27,500 bases of DNA from Glandiceps talaboti (lineage: Eukaryota > Hemichordata > Enteropneusta > Spengelidae): contig NC_135558.1 of NCBI RefSeq assembly GCF_964340395.1, positions 12,045,001-12,072,500 on the forward strand. Reading direction: 5' to 3'. Position numbers and translations under genes: made by a program. Position 1 is the stretch's first letter; each line of letters begins with the position of its first letter. Below the pieces are notes generated by a model, which was not told the DNA's origin, ran no database searches, and saw only the letters and a program-made list of their open reading frames with translations. Of this stretch, positions 18,352 to 27,500 are shown in pieces.

Positions 18352-20398
18352 GGTGGTGATGATGATGATGATGTTGATGATGATAATGCTATGTGTTAAG
18401 TGCAAACACTTGTTTTATTATTTTCAGTGTAAATGACGTGGTTGCGTTCGGCCCTGAAAGTTTTTATTACACGATTGAAATGTTCTTTAAGGAAGTGTCG
18501 CTAGCGAAAAAGATAGAGTTGTATAGTGGCTTACCACTGGGTAAGATTGGACTGTACGACGGTGACAGTACAATATTAGGTTCTGGATATCATTTTCCCA
18601 ATGGCATAAATCTATCACCAGACGGAAAGTAAGTTACTAGTATGTTGCTATGAAAAGTTGCTTAAACACCTGCTCATATATGTTGTTTATTTAAATTTCG
18701 AATTATGTCACTCCAGGAAATAAAGGCATTTTGAAATCACAAACTTCAGGTTCTTGAGAAACATTTTATGATTTCTTAAATAAATTTTACGCGATTGACA
18801 AGAAACAACGTTACAAGTTGATTTTTTTGTTCCACTTGTCTCTCTGGTTATAAACATGTACATGGTAGTAAAAATATTTTCTCCTCCCCCGCCATAAATT
18901 CTGCTCGTTCCCTAAATCACCTATTTTCAGTCCAAACGCGCACAACTTGGCTTGCACGTGGTTTAGAAAAGTAACACATAAATATATGCCATACTGATAA
19001 TAGTTCATGTTATACAGATATGTGTATGTGACTACGTCCATTCCTGGTGAATTAATCATTTTTAAACGGAAGAAAGACAATTCCATCGAGGAAGTACAGG
19101 TATGTATCATTGGGAAAGGAACAGCACTTCAACATATTGAAAATTCTGAATTTTGGACAGATCAAATATGTGGTTGTATAACATCGTTTTCGACTTGTAG
19201 TGACAACGCCCCTTATGCCACTCGTATTTTCCTTGGCTAAAAGAAGCAAAATAGTTGGGAATAATATATATTTAAACAATGCATGAAGGACTCTTTAATT
19301 ACATATTTTGGGGATTATGGATTTTAAACAACTAATAACTATTATTTCCATTCATTGCCAACAGAGAATCAAGTTACACACTGGTTTGGATAACATTGAA
19401 GTAGATAAAGACACGGGTGAACTTTGGATAGGATGCCACCCAGTTCTTCATCTGTTTTTCCAACATGAGTACAATGACTTGTCAACCCTTGCAGGTTCCC
19501 AGGTACGTTAACTCTAGTTTAGGCTGTTAGACTCCCAAGGGCTATACTACAAAGCCCTCGGGTTTTAAATCAACATTTGCGTGTTTGAAGGTAGCATAGA
19601 CGGAAGGCCGGTTTGAGTCTTGAGGGTACACACATTTCGAATTCGTTTGGTATTAAACCTAGGCGTGCGGGGGTGTACATTTAGGGTCTAGCAAAAAGTA
19701 AGTCTATTTACTACTTTGTGTCTCATTGGTCGGTAAAAAGGACAAAAGACCAATGAAATCACTGGACGTGTATTGATATATGTTGGTAATACTTTCAATT
19801 CATTCATTTTTAGTACTTCTAACAGTCAGGATGCCATAGAGATGACGTCAGTTACAAAGTCGGAAGAAAATTATGAATCATTTACCTTATTTAAAGATCC
19901 CGAATTTCAGAGATAAACGATAATTTCCGGCGAGATAGATACTTGAGATGTTGGTATATCACCCTCAGTGATGTTGTATTTCCTAATCTCGCCTGTTTAT
20001 CATTTCGTTAGATTGAATTTCTAGAGTCGACCCGGTCATGAGAAACAGAAATAAAGCGGGCCACCTTAAGACTAAGTGTAGGAAACTGGAAAAAAATGAA
20101 GCTCATAGAACGTTTCAGAGAGGAAATAAATCTTTGTTATTATGTGATATTTCGAACTAAATTATACGTACTTTATACTATATCACGTTATTCTTCTTTT
20201 ACCCCAATCACTTCATAGGTGCTGAGATTGCGTTTCAATTTTGAGAGCGCCCCCTACGATGTAGTCGATGTGACAGAAGTCTTCATGAATGACGGGACTC
20301 TGATGAAAGGATCCAGTGTTGCCAGTTACTATGACAACAGAATGTTGATTGGAACTGTAGTTGATAAATTGGTGTATTGTGAAATTAGAACCTTTTAA
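14356..20398 (+). CDS. PON: Paraoxonase-family protein with altered catalytic dyad, nine exons
   Basis: Exons 14356-14423, 16129-16199, 16710-16765, 17120-17279, 17674-17797, 18428-18628, 19018-19099, 19365-19502, 20219-20398; all GT-AG, phases consistent, 359 residues (human PON1: 355). Paraoxonases are secreted or membrane-associated calcium-dependent lactonases with a six-bladed propeller. Calcium ligands are kept: E51/D52 (GSED), N162/D163 (VND), N218 (PNGIN), D263/N264 (LDN). The Cys pair of the family is present (C40, C354), and GCHP is intact. The N-terminus is hydrophobic (PKLVLLVVFAVLG), resembling the uncleaved signal anchor of PONs. The two histidines of the PON1 dyad are replaced: H115 by Y108 (RPYGIS) and H134 by P128 (IVNPVP). 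It may have another substrate or only a structural role. AATAAA follows the stop by 17 bases. Family assignment is very sure; activity is open. Confidence 0.95.
15169..15892. mobile_element. Putative ~724-bp element with 18-bp inverted ends
   Basis: TTATACGTCACCTGTCAC (15169-15186) is matched in inverted orientation by 15875-15892 with one difference. Just inside the left end is CATTCTGATTGGTTGAGAG; a related CTCTAATTGGATGA occurs near the right end. No transposase frame. It is consistent with a non-autonomous DNA transposon. The hairpin element abuts its right end. Confidence 0.5.
15894..16034. mobile_element. Near-perfect 141-bp hairpin
   Basis: TATGTTATTTGCCAAATACT to ATTTTTCTGGTATAACGG (arm of about 63 bp) is followed by a loop of 15 bases, CTCGCCTCCGGCTCT, and then the almost exact inverse CCGTTATACCAGAAAAAT to TGGCAAATAACATA. 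Only a few mismatches or gaps are present, so it is young or under constraint. No coding potential. It is probably a short fold-back MITE; transcribed as part of the PON intron it would form a long RNA stem. Confidence 0.9.
16299..16500 (+). repeat. TGCATGCA-rich imperfect repeats with TGTGCACTGGATTTTG
   Basis: TGTGCACTGGATTTTG occurs at 16325-16340 and 16362-16377, then as TGTGCACTGAATTTGG at 16429 and CATGCACTAGATTTTT near 16487, each preceded by GCATG-rich sequence. It lies in PON intron 2. GCATG is the binding word of RBFOX splicing factors, a link that is only suggestive here. Confidence 0.55.
18214..18385 (+). repeat. Compound trinucleotide microsatellite
   Basis: (TAG)n, a short AACAATAG break, (TAG)n again, then (TTG)n with one CTG, then (GTG)n, then (GAT)n with one GTT, in PON intron 5, ending 43 bp before the exon 6 acceptor. 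Adjacent tracts differ by single-base changes in the repeated triplet, which suggests successive point mutation and expansion. Confidence 0.95.
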
Positions 20399-20414
20399 GA
20401 AGTGCAGTAATTCA

Positions 20415-20420
20415 AATAAA
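20415..20420 (+). terminator. PON polyadenylation signal AATAAA
   Basis: Canonical AATAAA 17 bases after the paraoxonase stop codon, followed by ACAAGCACA and a GT-rich stretch (TTGTCTGTGGTG) near 20438-20450, as expected downstream of a cleavage site. Confidence 0.65.
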
Positions 20421-20450
20421 ACAAGCACATAAATGGTATTGTCTGTGGTG

Positions 20451-21217
20451 ATTTTTTAAAAATCAATTTGGTCCAGATTGATGGTCAAGGCCGATCTCTG
20501 TGAGGGTGACCCTATTTTTCAAATGGTTCTCATTACCCGCGATATAAAAAAATAGCGTTATTTTCGCCCGCCCTTATGATTTTGGAGAACAGCACCCTCT
20601 CTGGCAAGAATAAACTAGTATCTGGACAGCCGACGCCAACTACAGTGATGGTGGTGACGGCGACGACACTTGTTCACGAACAGAGCATTTCTTTTATGAC
20701 GGAAGTTATACAAGTAGGGGAGCTGAGACAATTGTGTAGAGAAGCTGGGAAAAAAGAAGATAGAGAGGTGGAAAAGGAGAGGCAGAGAAACATGAAGAAA
20801 GTGATTTTTAATTATTTTTTTTGATTTTTAGAAAAAGAATCGACCGACCGACTGACCCATAGTTGCCATGAAAAAGTACTGAGAAACATTTCAAAAAAAA
20901 TTTAGTCACCCTAAGTATGGTCGTACACCCTTGAAGAACGACGCCCTCACAGTCAATTGTACAAAGGACCATTGGAGTAAATTTAACTGGGTGAGCATAA
21001 ATCATGGTGATTTGTATGCTTTGCCAGCTAGATTTTCTTATCTCAGTAGGGTAGGCGCACTATGATTTCTCGACATCAACCAGACAAATAACTGTTGTAA
21101 TGTGTAGTAGTCCGTTCGCATAATCTTAAATAAAAAATATTTCGTCCACAATTTCACATCATTTTCATATTCACGACAAAATTGACGTGGATTTAACTTT
21201 AACTCATTATATCGTCG
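20451..21217. other. Intergenic, no gene seen
   Basis: The open frame at 20576-20824 is purine-rich at its end and has no recognised domain or splice context. I support no feature here. Confidence 0.4.
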
Positions 21218-21480
21218 TTAGATTCTACAACATTGTTGTGTATTCAGATCAGACGTCACGTGTATGACATGACCGTTACGTTGTGACATTCAACTTGAGA
21301 TCGACATTAGATTCTACAACATTGTTGTGTATTCAGATCAGACGTCACGTGTATGACATGACCGTTGTGACATTCAACTTGAGATCGACATTAGATTCTA
21401 CAATATTGTTTCGTATTCAGAGGTCATATGTATAACGTGACCAATGTGACATTATAATTATGACGTGACATTTGTGACAT
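21218..21480 (+). repeat. Tandem repeat of 84-89 bp, nearly three copies
   Basis: TTAGATTCTACAACATTGTTG starts at 21218 and again at 21307 (period 89); a third, more diverged start is at 21391 (period 84, because copy 2 lacks a TACGT present in copy 1). Copies 1 and 2 are otherwise almost identical and carry CAGACGTCACGTGTATGACATGACC. The third fades into shorter ACGTGACC/TGTGACATT words. Confidence 0.85.
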
Positions 21481-21489
21481 TAGAACGTG

Positions 21490-22093
21490 ACCTTTCAGAC
21501 ACGTTTATTTTTCTCTACCGTGGACTAATCAGACCCCACCTTGAATATGCCCATGCAGTCTGGACACCACACAAATCAAGTCAAATCAACACCATCGAAT
21601 CAGTACAAAGAAGAGCTACAAAATTGATCCCAGGAATGAAAGATTTATCATACCCGGACAGACTAAAAGCTCTGAAGTTACCCAGTTTAACCTACAGACG
21701 TGATCGCGGCGACATGATTGAAGTCTACAAATATACACATGGTTTCTACAAAACTCAATCTCCTTTCACAATCATAGTAAACCCTACAACTCGTGGACAC
21801 TCTTCAAGTTGAAGAAACCAAAATCACCATCACTAGATACCCGCCGATACTTTTTCACTTATAGAGTCATTCAGCCTTGGAACAATTTGTCTGAAGATGT
21901 TGTGAGTGCGCCGACCATTGACTGTTTCAAATCAAGACTAGATAATTACTGGAAAGCAGCACCATTTTTGTATGACTTTACCATTGACCCTTACTTCAGA
22001 AACTACCGCCGTGGAAACTTCGCACTGAATTGACACTTGCATTTCACCAATTGGAACTTTGAACAGGTCGCTGACCTTTATCAACAGTATAAA

Positions 22094-22137
<44 letters not shown>
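21490..22137 (+). mobile_element. 5'-truncated LINE (CR1-like RT C-terminus) with (GAT)n tail
   Basis: The frame from about 21498 reads LYRGLIRPHLEYAHAVWTPH, then TIESVQRRATKLIPGMKDLSY, KALKLPSLTYRRDRGDMIEV; after a one-base frameshift near 21800 it continues LKKPKSP, TRRYFFTYRVIQPWNNLSED and FKSRLDNYW to TGA at 22031. This is the thumb and C-terminus of a CR1/jockey-type reverse transcriptase. The 5' part is missing, as usual for truncated insertions, and the 3' end runs into a (GAT)n tract (22094-22137). One frameshift only, so it is younger than the minus-strand relics. It is a different lineage from them by motif wording. Confidence 0.9.
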
Positions 22138-22359
22138 TGGCGTAACCTTCACGACATTATCATTCAACGATTTTCGTATCATGGGCCAGTAATGACATGG
22201 TGTCAAATGTGTGCATGACAACAGAGGAATGTGGTATCAGTGGCTACAGATTGTAAGTTTTTACCAACCAATCTTGGCATCTGCGTTATCAACGGACATG
22301 CATTCCCTTTGGTATGTTAACCCCAACAGGTGTCTACAATCAGTGGGCTAAATCAGCGA

Positions 22360-22609
22360 ATAGGGAACTTGCAATCCAGACTGAGCATGCTCAGACGCAA
22401 AGGACTATGGGATTATCTAATGTTATCGAAATAACTTATCTGGAGCTACCGATGAAATAAACCTCCCACAATGGTCAGGGTAAATATGAATTGATTATTT
22501 GTGGTTACAAACAATGTAACATTATCGTTCACAATGCTAATTGATTAGTATTTATTATCACATTTCCCATGATGCAACATTCAACATGGCGGGTTTGCAA
22601 GTTCCCTAT
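22360..22609. mobile_element. ~250-bp element with perfect 15-bp inverted ends
   Basis: ATAGGGAACTTGCAA (22360-22374) is exactly inverted at 22595-22609. Inside the left end TGAGCATGCTCA is a 12-bp palindrome, and GACTATGGGATTATCTAATG on the left resembles the inverse of the CCCATGATGCA region on the right. No coding capacity; MITE-like. No clear target duplication. Confidence 0.6.
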
Positions 22610-23629
22610 CCGTCAACATTGTGACCATTTCAATTGTACTGAACGTCTATTTTACAGGTAGGCTTATAGTTATACATGACATATTTGTGGTAAAATTGCC
22701 AAAAGTAAAAAAACTGAACTAATTGCTAAAATGGTATCTGTGAAAAGTATGTTTTATTTTCAATGAAATTGCATGTAGGTAAAATGGAGAGAATAACGAA
22801 ATGAAAAGTTAGTTGTAAGATCATACATGTAATATGAGGTAAACTTAATAATAAATGTGTTGACTGTTACAGCCCGTTTCAGTTACCGTTCACTGGCTGT
22901 GTTAACTACACAACCACGTACGCAGAAACCATGATTGCAAGATGGTAATTTCTTGTTCATTTTGTCCATTTTGAAATAAACCACTTAATGTGATGCAAGT
23001 AGACACAGATGCAATGTTTTGACATCTGCATTTGGTGTCTGTATGGTGCGCGCATGATACTTCAGTTCTTTTCATTCAGACAAAATGTCGCGAGAAAATG
23101 TACCCATTCAACCTTGCTATCTTAGAATTTAGCATGTGCAGTTTCTTATATTATATCATGTATATTGGCTTCTATGTGGTTGAATCGAACAGAGCCGATG
23201 AATGGTCTATTGAATCAGGCTGTACATATAATTTGGTTAGTTATAGTTTTTTTTTTTGAAAAGCTAATTAGTAAACGTGCTTTCTATATCGTTAAGATGG
23301 TCACTTCTTATTTCAATATTTTCTACACACGAAAACTCGCTCTGTTGTACCTTCAAGGTGAAAATGCCTCTCGCACGTGAACTTTGCATCTTCAAACATT
23401 TCAATTGCCTTCTCCATACCCCACATAGTGCCTAGACCAAACTCGCCATCAAAATATAAAGATACCGGCATGCAATGCATCAAGCTGGCAACATAGAAAG
23501 TAGTTGCGGTCGGATTATCTAAATTATCGGATACTTTAGTGTGGCTATCAATGTCAATAACAATATTCGAAATGAATTAGGACCATAACAAGACACATAT
23601 GTCGTACATAGTTTGTTGATGAATAATTC
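22610..23629. other. Intergenic, no gene seen
   Basis: Open frames at 23032-23380 have no recognisable motif. No repeat that I can support. Confidence 0.4.
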
Positions 23630-23639
23630 GAATATTTAA

Positions 23640-24085
23640 TGATTTGCAGTAATTAGGCTGTATCTTAAAATACGCTTCAAATTCCGCGATATTTGGTACG
23701 TGCATCAACCATAATAAACAGACATGTCCTGTAAAGCCTGTTCGCATAGTACTTAGATGAGTAATTTGCATAAGTACTGATATTTTGTAATTAAGCCAAA
23801 TCTATAGAATGCAAGCTTCATATTTCATATACTTTAGTACAAATATAAACCATAATACTACCGAACATGTCATGTGAAGTTTGTCAACATAGCTTTTATT
23901 TTTAATGAGTACACAATGAAAAACTACATAAAAAACTACATCAAACACGTGTGACTCTATGGTTGATGTATGTACCAAGTTAAATGAAATTTGAAGTGTG
24001 TAGTCTTAAGAAATAGCTTAATTACTGAAAACAATTAATTATGTAAATTGCTCATTAAAAGCTTTTGACAAACTTCATGTGATAT
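23640..24085. repeat. Inverted and direct repeat cluster
   Basis: The segment GCAGTAATTAGGCTGTATCTTA to TTTGGTAC to CATCAACCATAATA (23646-23716) is present inverted at about 23957-24030. Within it, CATGTGAAGTTTGTCAACATAG to TTTTTAATGAG (23870-23908) is inverted at about 24050-24082, and AACCATAATA...CATGTC recurs directly at 23707 and 23848. A further diverged copy lies at 27352-27440. It is a dispersed family arranged as a fold-back. Confidence 0.6.
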
Positions 24086-24339
24086 GACAGGCAACACCAA
24101 ATATCTTAACATTAACAAACCTTTGTCTGTGCAATTGTATTAGTAAACACAGCATGCATTTTTTTAAATTTTACCTCATAAATATTGGTAACGTTTTGAC
24201 ACGGTGAGTGTTTCAAATCAGTGTACCCACAGGCACTCTACTCAATCTGTACGTACCTCGTGTGTGCAGACTCAATACCCCATGACGATGTTTTCTAGGG
24301 CGTAGTGCAGTGGTGGTCAAACTAGCTTTAGAAGACAAT

Positions 24340-24447
24340 ATGGTGGACTGCGAGAGCTGGAAACAATGGACCAGAAAAAATTTCTTTCTTATGCTGACTG
24401 TTATGCTATGCGTTATAATTGGATTTGCTATAGCATTTTCAGTACAG
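24340..24447 (+). CDS. Probable first coding exon of an SLC1-type transporter
   Basis: ATG at 24340 opens 36 codons reading MVDCESWKQWTRKN, then FFLMLTVMLCVIIGFAIAFS, ending at a GTATGT donor (24448) in phase 0. A short basic N-terminus followed by a helix of the LxLTVxxVIIGF type resembles the first membrane helix of excitatory amino acid transporters (SLC1), where C-x-W-K...N-x-LLLTV...LG is common. The next expected block (FPGE-LLMRMLK) was not found in the window, so the gene would have to extend right, across the hydroxyisourate hydrolase exons, or be a relic. It could also be another membrane protein. Confidence 0.45.
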
Positions 24448-24758
24448 GTATGTCATGATCACCATCTTTTAACTATGCATGAAATACCAATCTTTACGGC
24501 CCGGATATGGATTTGCGGACATAGGTTATTGGGCTGAAGACTTTAATAACTTCCTTGCGTATTGCTATAAAAAAATCGCGAGCTCTACCAGGGCAATAAT
24601 TTACCGTTTCATAGACTTTGGCCCAAAGAAGGTCAGTTGCGGGAATTTTAAAGTACTTTCTTTCCGGTTGCTATGCACGTTGCTGTATTGTAAACAGATA
24701 TGATGGGCGCTACTAACATTCACAACTTGTATTGCTGGGGTCTTGTATGTAAACTGTC

Positions 24759-24858
24759 ATGGCGGAAACTGGCGATATTCAACAGTTGGTCCAGGAAATT
24801 CCTCCTAAAATTTTAAACGTTGTATTTGGCGATTGTGGCGAAAGTACATCAAGTATTG
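24759..24858 (+). CDS. Orphan start exon, unrecognised
   Basis: GTCATGGCGG gives a good start context at 24759; the frame reads MAETGDIQQLVQEIPPKILN, then VVFGDCGESTSSI, and meets a GTAAGG donor at 24859 in phase 1. I do not recognise the protein. Phase 1 does not fit the hydroxyisourate hydrolase exon acceptor at 26179, which needs phase 0, so it is not that gene's first exon by the simplest splice. It could be the start of another gene on the right, or a chance frame. Confidence 0.3.
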
Positions 24859-24894
24859 GTAAGGGAGCCTTCAGTAATTATAAGGGGGGAATAG

Positions 24895-25075
24895 CTTGGG
24901 AAATACCACCCCCGGGGAGGAGGGGGGGGTACGCCCATTGAAATGTGCACAGGTATGTAACGCCAAATTGGGTCACTTTTTCACACAACAATTCCTAAAC
25001 ATGGGTCGACATTTCATCTGAAAATTCCCTAATCATGGGTCAATAACATAGAAAATGTCCCCATGTTTTAGAAAA
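24895..25075. repeat. Decayed dispersed repeat with C/G-rich core
   Basis: ACCACCCCCGGGGAGGAGGG is followed by two related phrases, TTCCTAAACATGGGTCGACATTT and TTCCCTAATCATGGGTCAATAACA. G/C-rich cores followed by ATGGGTC-type phrases look like old dispersed repeats; I cannot name the family. Confidence 0.35.
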
Positions 25076-25464
25076 ATCTTCAAAGCAAGAGAATAAAGGT
25101 CAATGATTGGAAGATTATGAGTATTGAAAATGTGGTTACATTGTGTAGCAGCGTAGTGGGTAGATCATCTCCATCATGAATGAGTGTGAATCGACTATTA
25201 CCGAACGTTGACGAATAACGTATTTACATAACAAAGTCTATACAGTTCCGACTATGTCCGAATGTTTGCGAAAATCCAAAGATCTGCATTCAAAATGGCG
25301 TCCTCAGGAAGCGTCAAGTGAATCGTCTGATCGTGCGTGAGTGTGTGTGTGTGGATGTATACAACTTAAAGTAAAAAAGTGTTGGATATAATCCAAGAAT
25401 CATTTTTATTGTTTTATTTGGTTTTCTACAAACATTAAAATAGAGGTTGAGTGTTGCATTGAGG

Positions 25465-25641
25465 CACACACACACACACACACACACGCACACACACGCA
25501 CACGTATATGTACACACACGCACACACGTGTACGTGTACGTACGTACGTGCGTGCGTGCGTGCATACATACATACATACATACATACATACATAGTCATA
25601 CATACATACATACATACATACATACATACATACATACATAC
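25465..25641 (+). repeat. Compound microsatellite (CA)n-(GTAC/GTGC)n-(CATA)n
   Basis: CA dinucleotides, then ACGTGTACGTACGTACGTGCGTGCG, then two (CATA)n blocks split by a CATAGTCATA. Long open frames on both strands here are products of the repeat. Confidence 0.95.
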
Positions 25642-26179
25642 ACTTATTTTATTCACTGTACTAGTTAAATATAGATTCACAAAACATAGGGCAATGGTAC
25701 CGCTAACATAAGTTTGACACATTAAAATAAAAGTCAATAAGTACAGCGGGTCAACAAAAGGCAGATGGCACATACTAACATTAACAGTTCAGAATTGGAG
25801 TCAAAAACACTGAAAAGTTAAACAATTCGGATTTACGACAACGTATATGGACATTTTCATACATGAATGGGGACAAGATATAATAAGCATTTTGAGATTA
25901 TCTATGGTCGTTAGGATCAGTGAAGTAGAAGTAGTTCCAGTTGTCCCTCAATACTACAGGTATGTTAGTTCAACATTTGCAGACTTCATAAACTCACCGA
26001 CAGACAAGACACATATATCACCATCATCAACAAAACAAGCAGGATCCTTCAAAGCTAGGATATCAAATCATTTAAATGACGTGTTTAGTAATCTCAATCA
26101 GTGAAAGGCCACACCACCAAGAGAAATAATTTCTGTACGAATTAGTCTAAGTATTTTCTTTTTGGTCGAAATTGTTCAG
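25642..26179. other. Region upstream of hydroxyisourate hydrolase, no gene assigned
   Basis: An open frame at 25847-26104 ends in FKARISNHLNDVFSNL and has exon-like codon use, but I recognise no family. A TACTACAG|GTATGT donor-like site lies inside it at 25959. The segment must contain the promoter or a 5' exon of the hydrolase gene. Confidence 0.35.
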
Positions 26180-26221
26180 CCTGGAGATCAGACCCAACAG
26201 CCAAGTACAGAGCCTTCTAAT

Positions 26222-27189
<968 letters not shown>

Positions 27190-27351
27190 GTAAGTGACAG
27201 TTGTGAGCTTAATGTGTTGCTAGAGAGCTAATTAACATATAATGAATACTAAATTTAAACTAAATAACTTAAATACCTTCCATGAGGGCAAAGTCTTTGG
27301 ATCGTTCCTACACACAATAATTGTTGGAATGCAACAGAACATATGTTTCAA

Positions 27352-27440
27352 GTGTGTACCAAATTTAACTGAATTTGAATAATGCATTGTTACAAATTAA
27401 GATATAGCCTAATTACTGAAAATAATTAATTACTACAAGC
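27352..27440 (+). repeat. Third copy of the 23.6-24.1 kb dispersed repeat
   Basis: TGTACCAAATTTAACTGAATTTGAA, then AAGATATAGCCTAATTACTGAAAATAATTAATTA match 23969-24043. The phrase TATGTACCAAATTA starts again at 27487, so a further copy probably continues past the right edge. Confidence 0.6.
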
Positions 27441-27500
27441 TACATTACCAAATTTATATGACACATGCACTTTGTTATCATCTCTGTATGTACCAAATTA

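Noticed and set aside
18082-18405. Poly-Asn/poly-Tyr open frame on the minus strand
   Set aside because: It is a translation of the compound trinucleotide tract in a PON intron.
20576-20824. 82-residue open frame after the PON gene
   Set aside because: The C-terminal half is purine-rich low complexity and there is no domain or splice evidence.
25314-25773. Several overlapping open frames rich in Cys-Val, Thr-His and Tyr-Ile-His
   Set aside because: All derive from the (CA)n/(CATA)n compound microsatellite.

Overview
This window is animal nuclear DNA. It is AT-rich, every recognisable protein is split by GT-AG introns, and the intergenic and intronic space is full of microsatellites, fold-back elements and decayed LINEs. 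The gene content (lysosomal sialidase, VAMP4, a paraoxonase, 5-hydroxyisourate hydrolase) together with the repeat load suggests a marine invertebrate, perhaps a deuterostome such as a hemichordate or cephalochordate. That placement is an inference; nothing in the sequence fixes the species.

Layout. 1-820: the first coding exon of VAMP4 on the minus strand (751-816), with the rest of the gene beyond the left edge; a LINE 3' tail sits in its intron. 820-1913: a roughly 1.1 kb divergent promoter region. 1914-7266: a complete NEU1-type sialidase gene on the plus strand with an inferred signal-peptide exon. Its fourth coding block is present twice in tandem (4679-4879 and 4945-5127), separated by a 65-bp intron. 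The two copies look like mutually exclusive exons that each supply the catalytic glutamate. 7267-14355: mostly repeats: inverted-repeat elements, an old minus-strand LINE apparently split into two pieces (13.3-13.7 kb palm, 10.3-10.8 kb thumb), and a possible small unrecognised membrane-protein gene (11464-12612).

14356-20398: a complete nine-exon paraoxonase-family gene (359 residues) whose calcium ligands are kept but whose two catalytic-dyad histidines are replaced by Tyr and Pro. Its introns hold a near-perfect 141-bp hairpin, a terminal-inverted-repeat element and a compound trinucleotide microsatellite. 20.4-24.3 kb: no host gene seen; an 84-89 bp tandem array, a 5'-truncated LINE with a (GAT)n tail, and two inverted-repeat elements. 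24340-24447: a probable first exon of an SLC1-type transporter. 24759-24858: an orphan start exon. 26222-27189: the first two coding exons of 5-hydroxyisourate hydrolase (urate degradation), with a 177-bp (GA)n tract in the intron; the gene continues past the right edge.

The genes are not an operon or a single pathway. VAMP4 (TGN/endosome SNARE) and NEU1 (lysosomal hydrolase) share a head-to-head promoter region, the only arrangement here suggesting co-regulation.
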